A DNA stretch of 64,000 bases, taken from contig JABCPU010000034.1 in assembly GCA_016800925.1 (NCBI GenBank), positions 1 to 64,000 on the forward strand. The letters run 5' to 3'. The stretch is from Suillus spraguei. Lineage: Eukaryota; Basidiomycota; Agaricomycetes; Boletales; Suillaceae. Under the pieces are notes generated by a model. The model did not search any database and was not told the DNA's origin. It was given only the letters and a program-made list of their open reading frames with translations. Shown here piece after piece: positions 46,875 through 59,823 of this stretch (positions are counted from its first letter, which is position 1; each line of letters opens with the position of its first letter). Position numbers and translations under genes: made by a program.

Positions 46875-47350
46875 TGTTACAATTGTACGTGCCCCTATTC
46901 ATTTTTCTACTTCATTTACCTTGTATATTACATAACATGACTCTGACTCATATGCTCAATGCATCTGTACTATAGTTGCCTTCTTTCTTTGGATACGCAC
47001 TTACATTCTCACGTCTTTCCTGGTCCGTGCGCACATATTGGCCTATTTAAGCACGATGTACTTGTAGTAGATTCCCTACTTTAATCTTACTGGGTTTGAC
47101 CTGGAATCTCCTTCGCTTAGGTCTCCAACCTAAGTCATCTTGAATCGTCTCTAAGTCTAAGCACTCCTTAGCCTTAGTCTCTATTCTCGCGGATACCTCT
47201 TAGACTTGTCTTTGAGGCTGAACCCTTGATCGTACTCAGAACGCGTTCCTTGTACTTTCACCTTGTCCTCTTTTGGACATTGTAAGAACTTCCCAGCAGA
47301 CTGTCTGTGTCTTTTCACTGTCGCTGGTGACGCCACCCCAGTTCGTAACA
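46875..47350 (+). mobile_element. Solo LTR in CACTA copy 1 (476 bp)
   Basis: Starts TGTTACAATTG, ends GTTCGTAACA, with TGTTAC/GTAACA inverted tips. A perfect 5-bp TCATC duplication flanks it (46870-46874, 47351-47355). Copy 2 is uninterrupted at the matching site (about 55515). Confidence 0.92.
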
Positions 47351-48926
47351 TCATCCATCCAGGAGTGCAAACTCTTGTAGCTGCGACAACCCAGGGTGCA
47401 GATTTGGATCAAGAGCATAGTGCACACTGAGTGGTTTTGTCGAGTTGTATTGCGTGAACAATGCCACACACACGTTATGACTGAGTTGCTGTGGCTTAAT
47501 AGATGCTGGTCCTGGTTGAACCCATAGGTAAGTTCGTAGTTCTGTGTTAAAATAAATATCAAGTCAGTGATGAAAATGATGAGGTATGAGGATATACCAT
47601 CCAGCTCAGGCTCCATGTCATTTGTGGCATCTTGAAGGGCCTCCTGACCATCACTGAGCATCCATTTCAAAACTTACTCGATGATGAGACTTTGGGTCAA
47701 TTGAAGTGCCCCACGAGCCTGTGAAAGTTAGTTTGATGTACTAGCATATGAATCCACTTACCATGGAGTCAATTTGTGCTGCACGCATGAACTCCCTCAT
47801 CATCGAAATTTCAACCTGCCCACCTGTCCAGTTATTTGAGTTGGAACTTTTCAGGACCTTATTGAGTTGCTCAGACAGGAACACCCAGAAGTTATAAACA
47901 GGCCCATAGTCTTTGATTTGCTGTGCAAGGTGAACCGACCAGTGAAAGTTGGGCTTCATTGACTCTTTGCCATACATCTAAGGGTGCATGCTTAGCCATG
48001 ATCGATATCAAAGAAGAAACAGCTTACCCATTTGAATTCAAGAAGGCACTCTTGAAGTAGCACTTCAGCTCAGGGTAGTAAATCAAGCTGCATGGAGCTT
48101 CCACAAAATATTTTCAGTGCAGTTGATAGACATAGTAGGTTAGCTGGCTCATCATGCTGCATATAAACATTAGGTTGCCCTGGAGGTTTAGGCTCAGTGT
48201 CCTCATTTTGATTACCTCTCTTTTGCATGTTTGTGCTAGTCTGCGGAAGTTCTTGACACACCTTCCATGCTGTAAAGTCCATGTTGAATTTTTATTGAGC
48301 CTTGAGATGGTACTTCCTTGCAGACTCAAAGTCTTTGTTCGACTCATTGATGAAGGTTTTCCAAACAATTGGAATCTAATAGAGTAAATTAGTGGTGCTA
48401 GATAATAATGATAGATGATTAAATATCTTACGATGATGGGCCAACGGTTATCACTGCAAATTTGTACTCATCAGCTGTTAGTGAGCCTCCAGCAGGTTTT
48501 CCAACATGAAGTGGCAGTTTGCCAGCCCATAACGGTGCTTTAAACTATGTACACATTGAGTATAATGCACACATAGTTGAAGGATACACTCACAGATGCA
48601 AGAAATTTGTGTATCATGTCGAGTTCACGAGCTCGGGCATCAGTTGAAGCATGAAGGGTTAAGTTTTGGATCCATCAATTGTACCACTGTGTCTTAATTA
48701 TTCCTGAAGAAACATTAGAGCATATCACCTCTTGTAGATTTGAAATGTACCTAGTAGAAGATTGTGCATTTGGTCTATGATTGTTTGTCACACAAGATCA
48801 AAGTATGGGAGGCGAGCAAGTTCAGTCCACCAGGCACCATGTTCTTTGAAGAATGCTGCATGTGCATCATCATCCAACAGCTTGTGATCTTTATAACACT
48901 GTTGGCAATGTGCTTCACCATCACGG

Positions 48927-49856
48927 TGTAAAGATACTACCTAACCTGGGCTGTAGATAAACTACCTCCTAAGTTAGTATGTGAGTCTTGCACTCGAAGG
49001 CAAGAATGTTCAACCCTAAAGGGGGATGCCTATTAGTATGGTCAAGTTCAAGTCAAACTTCAGTGCAAATAAAGCGCCATGGTCAGTGGTAAGTTGCCAC
49101 GGTCAGCAATGATGCTGCCGGAACTAGCATTGTGTGTAGTGGTGCTACCATGGTTGAGAGATAGTCAGAAACAGGTGTGTCGAGTGAGCGATGTCGAGCG
49201 ATGATATCAGCGGTAATGGTAAAGTTGCAAGCAGTGCAAAGAAACAGTAAAGAAAGCCGTGGTACTTTCAGTGGTAAAGTAGCGGTGTGTGAGAAGTTCA
49301 GTCAAAATAACAGTCAAAAGTCCAGCGGTAACGGAGAATGAGCGTGATAGATTAACAAGCAATAAGGAGCTTTAAAGACTATATCTACTACTGGGTAGAT
49401 TCAGAGCTAGACAATAATCCTGACCTATAGTACATGCAATGGTGTAGAATCAGGTACTGTATTGTGCGGGGTACGCAGTGCTTATATCCTAAATCATATG
49501 TACTCAGAATGCTCTAGGCAAGATCAGTAGCACTCAACTGTAGTAACCACCATATGTAAACATAGCGCGAGGCGCTGCGGCACAAGGCAACATGTAATAA
49601 GGCTTGCTGTGGAATCAGTGATAATGAACATAAAACAAATGATGCACCAAATGGAGCTATGCGGATGCAGCAAGGACATGGAAGGACATTGGTACGTGGA
49701 AGGAGGTGTGGTAGTCGGTATGGTGTGCAGTAAACATGGGATGCCACCGGTAATGCTAAAGGAGTAAGATGGCCATGGACAAGTGGTAACTCCTATAGAC
49801 GTGAGATGAGTGTCAAAAGATGGGGTTTTAAGCCCAGTGCCAATATGTTCATTACA
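48927..49856 (+). mobile_element. Solo LTR in CACTA copy 1 (930 bp)
   Basis: Starts TGTAAAGATACTACC, ends TTCATTACA. Same family as 37210-38110. Flanks are ACGG and ATGG, a 4-bp duplication with one C-to-T change at a CpG. The corresponding site in copy 2 (about 57125) is empty. Confidence 0.88.
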
Positions 49857-52847
49857 ATGGGCAGGAAACTCTACAAGAAAATTATGAAGGTGATACAATT
49901 ATAAAATTGAAGCATGTACCATTACGAAGGGATTCATCAGAAAACATATCATCTTGTGAGATGTCACATTTGGAGCATGGTGCATTGTTGTGACTGTGAT
50001 CAGCAAATCCTCTAAGCTTGCACATAGCAGGGTGGTCACAGACAACACCAAGGAAGACAACTCATACCCTTCGACCTGCAAATTGTTTCAGTGTACATAT
50101 GTATAACTAGCTTTTTAGTAGACTTACCTTGTGGATATGCAGGTGTATGATAGATGACGCCCTCATCATAGAGCTGAAGAAGGTCATCAACAATGAGTCG
50201 CATGTAGTTCTGAAGCTGTGATCTGGTTGGTTCCTTTGGCCCTGGAGTCATAAAACAGATCAGTAAATTTTCAGCTTGATACCTGGAATAATTATCATTT
50301 GAATGCATGCAGATGACAAAATCACAACTCACCTGAGCGCTCATGGTAGATTAGACACACAATGATAACACCCCCGAGGAGTAACTTAGTCCATGGACAC
50401 TAGTCTTACGACCAAACCTTAGAAGAGAGTTTGAGTACTTGTTGAATAATACAGAATGAAGCGCACCAGTCAAGACTCATTGTAACACCTATGCACAGTT
50501 CTCCACCATCTTCAGAGTCTGAAAAGAAGGATGCCTTATCTGGGCCTTGAATTTTTTTCCATATATTACCATCTGATATATCCTTGAGTTCGCTGGGAAC
50601 CATGGGATGGGATTTCCAAGAAGTACAGTTGTCTTCGTTGTCACCCCACGAAAGAAAGTCAGCAAGGAGGGACGATGGGAGTTGAACTAGAGCAGCACAT
50701 ATGGGTGGCAGGTGTTGAGACTGGCGGCCTGTCAACCTTCGAAAAAGTCTGTCAGAAATATGTTTGAAAAGATGGCTGTCACAGTCAGAGCATAAGGTAT
50801 CAATCGGTGCATCTATAGGAAAGATTTGATGACAATTACTACAGATTGGATAGATGGTAAAGTAGTCCTGGAGATCGAAGCGATTGATGATGGTGTGCAG
50901 TGTTACCAGAAGGGGGTCAGTTGGTTGGAGTAGATTGAGTGCAAGTAGAATGGTGTTGAGCATAAAAAGGATTAGTGCACATGCACGAAATGACACCCGG
51001 TGCTTTGCATGAAGGACTGCAATCAACAACAGGATAGCACACACGAACCATTCAGTATGACTATCACGATACAGTTGAGCTGCACCAGGTGGGGCCTCAT
51101 ATTCCAAGGGTGTGAGCACTTGAAATTAACAATACTGTGAGTTTGCAGGCACCCTCAATCCACGAGTCTCCTCTGCTGGTTCTGAATCTTCATTGACTTC
51201 CCTTGTAGTATGAAGAAGCGGATTGTTATGTAGGTCATCTCCAGCATTCAGATCATCATACAAGCCAACAGTCATCTGACACACAGTTTGGTTGGCATCC
51301 CATATCTCAACATCTGAGTTCTCTCGTCAAACAGGAGATACTGGACATGTTGTTGCCTTTTTATGTTGACAGGCAGTCAGTGATTGGGTAAGTGACTGGT
51401 GAGGTGCTAGCGCCGGTATTGACTGTGCAACAGGAATTGGACTGCCAAATGGGACTGGGCTCATGCACATGATGGAAATAGGGTGGGGATGAGGAGATGA
51501 GATGATGCGTAGATAAGGAGAGCTTGGTGATAGTACAGCAGCCAGAGGAGATGGTGGTGCAGGTAGCAAGGGTCGGGTGGTGGCGGGATGACCAATAGAG
51601 GATGTTCATGTTCCTGCAGTCCTGAATAAGCGCTGTCCACATCCATGTAGGGAAACCTTGAAAATTTTTGGTGAATGGAGCATGAATACAAACAAAACAT
51701 ATGGAGATGGTGTGTGTGAAAGAACCATGGGTTCTGGTTTAGATGGGGATGGTGATTGAGATGGAATGGTAGTGTCATGCAGAATTGTTGGTTGTGTCAG
51801 TCTGGGCACTGCATGAGAATCTAACACTCCAGAAGTTGCAGATCACAGGGCAGAACCTTGAGGTTGAGGAGGAGCACCTCAAGGGGCTGACCCACGTGCT
51901 TGAGGGGGTACTTGAGGGAGTCCATGGCCATGTTGAACAGAGCTTGAAGCTCCTCGTCCTCATTGCGCTATTGCAGATAAGCTGAGGTTTTGATCATGAT
52001 GATGGTTTTCCCGCTGATATACAGGAATTTTCTGGCCACCTTTGGTGGGATCAGCATCTTTGCAAATGTTGCAGTCACGCCATACGGGACGTTGATTCAA
52101 CTTTGTTGTGTGGCCAACAGTGTTCTGTGAGTGGATGAATTGTTTAGTGAAGGACTTGAGCACAAACGAGGAGACTCACCTGGTCATCATTCATGATGGC
52201 TGCAGGAAGATAAGATGATTAATCGATAAGATGGAGACTTAGATATAAAAAAGTCACGGTGTGTGTGCACCGCGTCTAGACTCCAGAGAACATACCTGAC
52301 ATAAATGAAACTTGTTTCAACTTACAGATATTGCACCAATGGGAAAGCAAATGAGGCCGTCCATTCAAAGCTATATGGATCTACAGATGGTCTAAACAAG
52401 ATGGCGTAGCTGATGTTGCTGGCTAGATATGACATGCACTGTGTGAAGACCCAGGCTAGTGGTGCTTGAAGTACATGTGTTTATGCAAGATAAACTCAGG
52501 TAGGTAGACATGAAAATAGATTTGTTAGTCAGTGTTGAAGTAGCCTCACACATGTGTAAGGACATGACATACTTGAGGGCCTTCTCAATGACCTATGTAA
52601 ATAATGATTAGCATACACTAGATTGTCTATTTGAGATACAGCTAGAGGGTCTTAGCTACATCTGAATATCTTCTTATTATACTTCAAGTAGATCACACAA
52701 TGTAAGGTTAAAATAATGAATATATTGATATTTATGAATACATCACATGCTCAATATACTATTGTGCCTGCTTCACATCCAGCTTCAATTCCCCCTGTGT
52801 GCTCGGATCCCCTTTTGCCCCTGCCATCCTAGAATCAGTGCAGAAAT

Positions 52848-54927
52848 ATGCTGAGACGCCGCCCTGCTATAGCACCTGAAGTGTGGGATAGCTGGCCAGA
52901 CAGCTTGAAGAGAATGATTGCGGAAACCCCGGAAGTGTATATGGCCCCAGCTAACTCGAATATCAATCCAACACTTCTCAATAGCTCGAACAGTCCCTCG
53001 GCCTCAAGGCATACACCTCATGATGCAAATAGGGATGGTCCACATGAGCTGATGCCATCTGCAAACCCATCTGCTGCAAATAACAGCACACAAGGGCACA
53101 ATATCAGGTGAGTGGATGTATGCTGCATACATGCCAAAAAAACTTACCTTCTTCCCTCCAAATTAGTAGTACATGCCTGTCTGAGCATCATCAAAACAGC
53201 AGGGCACTTGCATCCAGCTCTCGACAGCAACAGAGAAGGCAGCAGCACTCGTCCTCTCCTCACAATAATCGTGGATGTGACAGAAGACACAGGTTGAGAA
53301 GTCCAGTGTGCAGCCGCGATAGGAATGCCTCTTCTCTGTCTACCAGCAGCCATTCGTCATCTCAAAATGGCTGCTATTCCTGTCGTGCATCATCCCCTGC
53401 CACAAGAAACTCAACTCTGGCAAATGTTGAAGAGCTCGCTGACATCCTATACAACATGCATGAAGATCAGCGTGAACACTACAAGCAGACAGACGACTGA
53501 CTTGCACACCTTGAGGGCAATCATATCATCCTGACCATCAGACCAGCAGTGCTACTCATGGCCACACAACTCAATGTTGGGGGGGCTCAAATATTGCTCA
53601 AAGGCAAAGGCGAAGAGATGCATGCGAAGAGGGAAATGATGCAGAGTCACGCGCAGGTCAATTTGACCATGATGCCGAAGATGTTACAGGTGCTTGGGGG
53701 AAGCTACCTGCAACTGCTCGGGAGGTGCAAGCAGATCTCAAGGTCAGTATTGGTCTTGCCCACAAACCAAGAAAGAAACTCACCTCACACATAGCGCTTG
53801 ATCATGACCAAATTTTGTCATGTCTGTAATGTCGCTGAAGGGAAAACATGGCCAAGCCCTGATGATGAGTGCAAGAATGAAACAACTGGTAAAATTTACC
53901 TAACACCAAATTTTGAGGCGACCATGAATGACAACCATAATCACATGATTTTCAGAAAGATTATGCATCTTGTCTGGGAAGAACTTGGAGTGAGTTTGTG
54001 AGCCTTTCAACTACACAATCCCCTCACCTTTCAAACAGAGTACGACACTTAGTGATTCCCTGAGCAACCGCAAGGTTAAATGGAATAAGCTATTGTTGTT
54101 CATGTTTGCTAAAGACATGTACCGTGGATTCAAGGAGGAGTGGAAAGCACAGAATGACCGCGAGAAGGCCGCAGCTAAAAACACCAACCAGCAAAAGAAT
54201 CACTGGAGTCAGCATCATAAAGAGGTTAGTCATTAATGTCTGCTTTTAAATAAAGAAAAAAATGACTTACAGACTTGAAAAAGAAAGCTGACCAGTTGAC
54301 AACAGCATGCCCAAAATACTTTGAACTTCATGGCGTGGATCCTATCAATATGATCCATGCGGATCATATGTCTGACGAGGCATCTGGACCTGAAGATGAT
54401 GGTGAATCAGTCGACGAGTGGAGAATCAAGATGGGAAAGGAAAAGGGCTTTCCAGCGGATACAAACATGGATGGTATGGTGTTCATGAAAATCCTTGGAG
54501 ATCACAGGAGGTAAGTCAATGCTCCATAACTAAAAACAGTCTCACTTACCTAGAATCGCAGCTCGGTGATATATATCATGAGCTATTCCAGCTGTGGAAA
54601 GCATCCCTCAATACCAAGCAACGTAAACGATTCCACACGATGCGGGTTGAAGGAACCAACCGAGCGCTGCTTCGTATCCCCGATTACACACCCTACAACT
54701 TCGGAATAGATACCGAGTGGCTCGAAGTGAACAAGAATCACCCAGAGTATCAGGCACAACTGAAGGAGTGGGGTGCTTGGGCGGATCCACCTGGATTTGG
54801 ATCTGCAAAGAATGAGGAAGGCATCGCAGATGGTAGCGGGCAAGATCATGAGGAAGTGCAGCCAGAGAACATGGGGAATACAGTGGGAGATGAGTCAACA
54901 GATAACGGCGGCGCTGAACACCACTAA
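52848..54927 (+). CDS. CACTA second gene (accessory protein)
   Basis: Exon 1 starts MLRRRPAIAPEVWDSWPDSL at 52848 with a Pro/Ser/Asn-rich tail. A Ser/Arg-rich region follows (SRQQQRRQQHSSSPHNNRG), then NVEELADILYNMHEDQREHY. Later exons give KVKWNKLLLFMFAKDMYRGF, KEEWKAQNDREKAAAKNTNQ, FELHGVDPINMIHADHMSDE, QLWKASLNTKQRKRF and VEGTNRALLRIPDYTPYNFG to a stop at 54927. Introns are short; several internal boundaries (53500-53900) are uncertain. In CACTA elements the second protein is the TnpA-type partner that binds subterminal repeats; I infer the role by position. Copy 1 has only its C-terminal third. Confidence 0.65.
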
Positions 54928-55071
54928 AGAGGTCACAAGGTCAATAAAACACCTCACGATGGACTGAAGAACACACAAAGGACTTTCAATGCATGCAAAC
55001 TTTCATTAGCACGATGTTACCAATAGTAGATTGCACAGTGTAAAATTAATGTACATATCGAAACGAACAAT
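54928..55071. other. Gap between convergent CACTA genes
   Basis: Short 3'-to-3' spacer; no feature seen. Confidence 0.5.
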
Positions 55072-58000
55072 TCATTTGCTCGGATGCCTGTCCATGGTCG
55101 TTGTGATCCACATGCATGGATCTGTCGTAGTAACGACACCGCGTGAAATCTGACACACAATACAGTCGAAAGGTAGTACACAAGGTGGTGGGTTGGCCTC
55201 TGCTGGTGTACAGAATGCGTCAAGAACAAAACAACTAACATCCAGTTCGGGACTGCATGTTCGCATGAATGTAAGTCAGAAGGAAATTACGATACACTCA
55301 CTATGCACTCCAGGGGTCATCGTCCACAGGAGACAAGGGAAGCTCTTTCATCCATCTAAACTCTGCAAGAAGCTGGGTCCCATTGACAAATCCATGCTGG
55401 GCATGACTAAAGATGTTAATGACTTCACCATACCAGAAGACTTCGCCGATCGAAACCTTCACGATTGATGAACCAGCAGACTCACGAGTGCTTTTTTAGA
55501 GTGGCGTGATCCTTCGTCCATCCAGGAGTGCAAAGTCGTGAAAGAGCGCAAACTCTTGTAGCTGCGACGACCCAAAGTGTGGATGTGGATCAAGAGCATA
55601 GTGCACACTGAATGGTTGGGTTGAGTTGTATTGTGCGAACGCCGCACGCACGTTGTCGCTGAGTCGCTGTGGCTTAAAAGATGCTGGTTCTGGTTGAACA
55701 CGCAGGTAGGTTTGTAGTTCTGCGTCAAAATATTGAGTTAGCGACAAAAATACGAGGTACAAAAATAGTATACCATCGAGCTGAGGCTCCGTATCATTCA
55801 CGGCATCGTATCATTCACGGCATCTTGAATTGTCCCAAGGGCCTCCTGACCTTCACCGAGCATCCGTTTCAAAACCGACTCGATGATGGGACTTTGGGTT
55901 GCTTGAAGTGCGCCACGAGCCTGTGAAAGTTAGCTTGAGTTATTAGCATATGAAATCGCTGACCATGGAATCAATTTGTGCCGCACGCATGAACTCCCTC
56001 ATCATCGAGATTTCAACCTGCCCACCTGTCCAGTTGTTCGAGTTAGAACTTTTCAGAACCTTGTTGAGTCGCTCGGACAGGAATGCCCAGAAGATGTATA
56101 CAGGCCCATAGTCTCTGATTTGCTGGGTGAGGTGAACGGCCCAATGAAAATTGGGCTTCATGGATCCTTCGCCATACATCTAAGGGCACACAGTTAGCCA
56201 GAGTATCAAAGGAGAAATAGCTAACCCGTTTGAATTCAAGAAGATACTCTTGAAGTAGGACTTCAGCCCGGGGTAGTAGTTCAAGCTGCAGGAGCTCCCA
56301 CAAAATATCTTTAGTGCAGTCGATAGACGTAGTAGGTTAGTCGGCTCGTCACGCTGCATGCGGACATTAGGTTGCTTCGGAGGTTTGGGTTCAGCATCCT
56401 CCTTGCTTCGATTACCTCTCTTTCTCATGTTCGCACTACCCTGTGGAAGTTCTTGACGCGACTTCCATGCCATAAAGTCCGTGTTGAATTTTTCTTGGGC
56501 CTTGAGATGGTGCTTCCGTGCAGATTCGAAGTCTTTGTCCGACTCGTTGATGAAGGTTTGCCAAACAATTGGGATCTAAGGAAAGAAATGAGAGATCGAC
56601 AAAGCAAAATGATTGGGTATCCTACGATGATGGGCCATGCAGTTAGCGCTGCAAATTTGTACTCGTCAGCTGTCAGCGAGCCTCCTGCAGGTTCTCCAGC
56701 ACGGAGTGGCAGTTTACCAGCCCATAATGGTGCTTCAAACTATGTGAATGTTCAGTATGGTTGATACACACCTCGCCAAAGGGTCCACTCACAGAGGCGA
56801 GGAACTTGTGTATCATGTCGAGTTCACCAGCTCGGGCATCGGTTGAAGCACGAAGCGCCGAGTTTTGGATCCATCGATTGTACCACTGCGTCTTAACGAT
56901 CCCTGCAGAAACATTAGAGTATAACACCTCACGTGGATTTCAAACGCACCTAGAAGAAGATTGTGCATCGGGTCTATGATAGTTTGTCGTACAAGGTCAA
57001 AATATGGGAGGCGGGCAAGTTCAGTCCATCGGGCACCATGTTCTTCGAAGAATGTTTTATGTGCGTCGTCGTCCAACAGCTCGTTATCTTCGTAACATCG
57101 TTGGCGATGTGCTTCACCATCACGAGCTGCAAATTTTACAAGACAATTACAAAGGTCTCATGATTAATTGAGGCACGTACCGTTACGAAGGGATTCATCA
57201 GAAAATAAATCATCTTGTGAGACGTGGCATTTAGAGCACGGCGCGTTGTTATGACTGTGGTCAGCGAATCCACTAAGTTTGCACATAGCAGGATGATCAC
57301 AGACAACGCCAAGCAGAACAACTCGTACTCTTCGTCCTGCAGATTGTTTCAATACATATACAACTGGTATATCAATGAAACTTACCTTGTGGATATGCAG
57401 GAGTATGATATATGATGCCCTCGTCATAAAGCTGAAGGAGGTCATCAACAACGAGTCTTATGTAGTTCTGAAGCTGTGATCCTGTTGGTCCCTTCGGCCC
57501 TGGAGTCATAAAGCAGACCAATAGATTTTCTGCTCGATACCTGGAATAACCATCATTCAGATATCCACAAACGACCAAACAATAACTCACCTGAGCGCTC
57601 GCGGTAAATTGGAAACGCACAAGGACAGAACACCCGATGAATAACTTGGTCCGTAGACACTTGTCTTACGACCAAACCTGGGAAGAGAAAGGGTATGAAT
57701 ATTTTGATCGAGATAGAATGAAGTAAGCGCACCAGTCAAGACTCATTGTAACACCTATACGCAGTTCACTGTCATCTTCAGGGTCCAAAAAGAAGGGTCT
57801 CGTGTCTGGGCCGTTAATTGTTTTCCATATGTCACCATCTGATATATCTTTGAGCTCGCCAGGCACCGTGGGACAGGATTTCCAGGAACTACAGCTGTCT
57901 TTATTGTCACCCCGCGTTAGAAAATCAGCAGGGGGCGGTGATGGGAGTTGAATTGGTGCTGCACAAATGGGTGGTGGACGTTGAGACTGGCGTCCTGTTA

Positions 58001-59416
58001 ACCTTCGAAAAAGTCTATCAGAAATAGGTTTGAAAAGACGGCTGTCGCAATCGGAACATAATGTGTCAATTGGTGCATCTATAGGAAAGATCCGATGACA
58101 GCTACCACAGATCGGATAGATGGTGAAGCGGTCCTGGAGATCGAAGCGATTGATGATCGTGTGTAGCGTTTTGGGAAGGGGGTTGGTTGGTTGGAGTACA
58201 TTGAGTGCGAGGAGGATGGTGTTGAGCGTGAAAAGGATCAGCGCACATGCACGAAATGATACCCGGTGTTTGGCATGAAGGACTGCAATCAAGAGCAGGA
58301 CAAGACGTCCAAACCATTCAGTATGGCTATCACGATAAAGTTGAGCCGCACTGGGTGGAGCCTCGTATTCTAAGGGTATGGGCACTTGGAATTGATGGTG
58401 CTGTGAGTTTGCAGGTGTCCGTAGCACCCTCGCTCGATGAGTGTCGTTGTCTGATTCTGAGTCTCCATTGAGTTCCCTCGCGGTATGGAGAAGTGGATCA
58501 TTATGGAGGTTGTCTCCGGCATCCGGATCGTCATACAAGCAGACAGTCGTTCGAGCTACAGTATGTTGAGCGTTTTGGGCTTCGGCATCCAAATCCGCCC
58601 GTTGAATCTGGCGAGGTACTAGTGCCGGTATTGAATGGGCAACCGGTATTGGGCTGCCAAACGGAACTGGACTCGTGCGCATGACAGAGATAGGGCGGGG
58701 ACGAGGAGAAGAGATGACACGAAGATAAGGAGAATTGGGTGATGGCATGGCAGCCAGAGGAGATAATGGTACATGCGGCAAGGGGTCTGGTGGCGGCGGG
58801 GTGGCTGATAGAGGATGCTCATGTTCCTGCGGTTCCGGATAAGTGTTGTCCACATCCATGTACGAAAACCTTAAAAACATTGGTGAGCCAAGCACAAATA
58901 CAACAAAAAACATACAGAGATGGTGTGCGTGAAAGAACCATGGGTTCTGGTTGAGACGGGGATGGTGGTCGAGACGGAACAGGCACCTCACGCGGAACCA
59001 CCGGCTGGATCAGTCTAGGCGCCGAAGAACGAGAATCTGACACTCCAGAATTTGCAGATCGCGGAGCAGAACCCCGAGGTTGAGGAGGAGCGCCTCGAGG
59101 GGGGGCTGACCCACGCGCTCGAGAGGGGACTTGGAGGCCTCCACGGTCACGTTGAAAAGAACTTGAAGCTCCTTGTCCTCGTTGCGCTATTGCAGACAAG
59201 CCGAGGTTTTGATTGCGGCGATGGTTTTCACGTTGATATGCGGGGATGTTCTGGCCGCCTTTGGTGGGAGCTGCGCATCTGCAAACATCGCAGTCGCACC
59301 ATACGAGACGTCGATTCGACCTCGTCGTGTGGCCAACAGTTTGCTGTGAGCAAGATAATCATTTAGTAAAACAGATGAGAATGGGAAACGAGTGGACTTA
59401 CCTGGTCGTCGTTCAT
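55072..59416 (-). pseudogene. CACTA tnp2-type transposase, copy 2 (one premature stop)
   Basis: ATG at 59416 (MNDDQ) splices in phase to QTVGHTTRSNRRLVWCDCDV, a CxCxxC start. Then a Pro/Arg-rich linker, HRVSFRACALILFTLNTILL, two cysteine pairs (PICGSCH, LCSDCDSRL), ELRIGVTMSLDW, ENLLVCFMTPGPKGPTGSQL, RRVRVVLLGVVCDHPAMCKL, FADHSHNNAPCSKCHV, LARLPYFDLVRQTIIDPMHN, then MKPNFHWAVHLTQQI and NNWTGGQVEISMMREFMRAA. These are the tnp2 transposase landmarks. Nearly all exons are open across GT-AG introns. At 55496-55498 a TAA replaces a TCA retained in copy 1; downstream sequence (ESAGSSIVKVSIGEVFWYGE, ELDVSCFVLDAFCTPAEANP) runs on to 55072. Protein would lose about its last 120 residues. Confidence 0.82.
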
Positions 59417-59650
59417 GATGGCTGTGGGAAGATGAGATGCGATGCGATAAGATGGGGACTTAGATATATAAAAAATGTCGTGGTGTGCGTGCACCCCGTC
59501 TAGACTCTGAATACATACCTGATATAAATGAAACTTATTTTAACTTACAGGTATCGCGCCAATGGGGAAGCGAACGAGGCCGTCTATTCAAAGCGATCAG
59601 TGTGTACAAACAATCTGAATGAGACGCCATAGTTGATGGCATCGAGTATA

Positions 59651-59823
59651 TACAGTTCGAAGATCTGATAGTACGTGGCAGAGGATGAAGGCAGCTGTCC
59701 TAATTGGTGTCTATGACTAAGTCATTGTAGTTGTAGTTACGGCGTCTACTGCTACCTATTCCACTTCCGACTAACCTACGGCTCAACGCAGTGAATGTCA
59801 ACATTGCTTTCCCAAGGGTGACT
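59651..59823. other. Upstream of kinase B
   Basis: Short spacer between the CACTA element and FunK1 kinase B; no motif assigned. Confidence 0.4.

Larger units (their letters stand above)
46433..52194 (-). pseudogene. CACTA tnp2-type transposase, copy 1
   Basis: Starts at an ATG at 52194 (MNDDQ, then a GT donor) and follows the same exon order as copy 2: HRVSFRACALILFMLNTILL, then PICSNCHQIFPIDAPIDTLC (paired cysteines), ELCIGVTMSLDW, ENLLICFMTPGPKEPT, MKPNFHWSVHLAQQI and NNWTGGQVEISMMREFMRAA. The LTR at 48927-49856 splits the region after DYKDHKLLDDD-like sequence and the one at 46875-47350 removes continuity near the C-terminus. At the site where copy 2 has a premature stop this copy keeps Ser (TPLSKSTRES). 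Not functional. Confidence 0.82.
45550..52460 (-). mobile_element. CACTA (EnSpm) element, copy 1, with two solo LTRs
   Basis: 45580-45715 matches 52495-52640, and 46433-52380 matches copy 2 in order, so this is a full-span but damaged copy of the same element. It carries a tnp2-type transposase on the minus strand and a truncated second gene on the plus strand. Compared with copy 2, about 1.7 kb of the second gene is deleted at about 45720. Two solo LTRs (46875-47350 and 48927-49856) interrupt the transposase. Exact termini with CACTA ends were not resolved. TAGTG at 52457 is one candidate right end. Confidence 0.8.
52470..59650 (-). mobile_element. CACTA (EnSpm) element, copy 2
   Basis: The better-preserved copy, placed directly after copy 1 in the same orientation. 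It has a tnp2-type transposase on the minus strand (55072-59416) convergent with a second gene on the plus strand (52848-54927). Homology to copy 1 covers both ends. Terminal CACTA repeats and target duplications were not identified, so the limits are approximate. Confidence 0.82.

Noticed and set aside
52441..52465. CACTG...TAGTG near the end of CACTA copy 1 as a true CACTA terminus
   Set aside because: The matching end in copy 2 does not show the same terminal bases, so the call is not supported.
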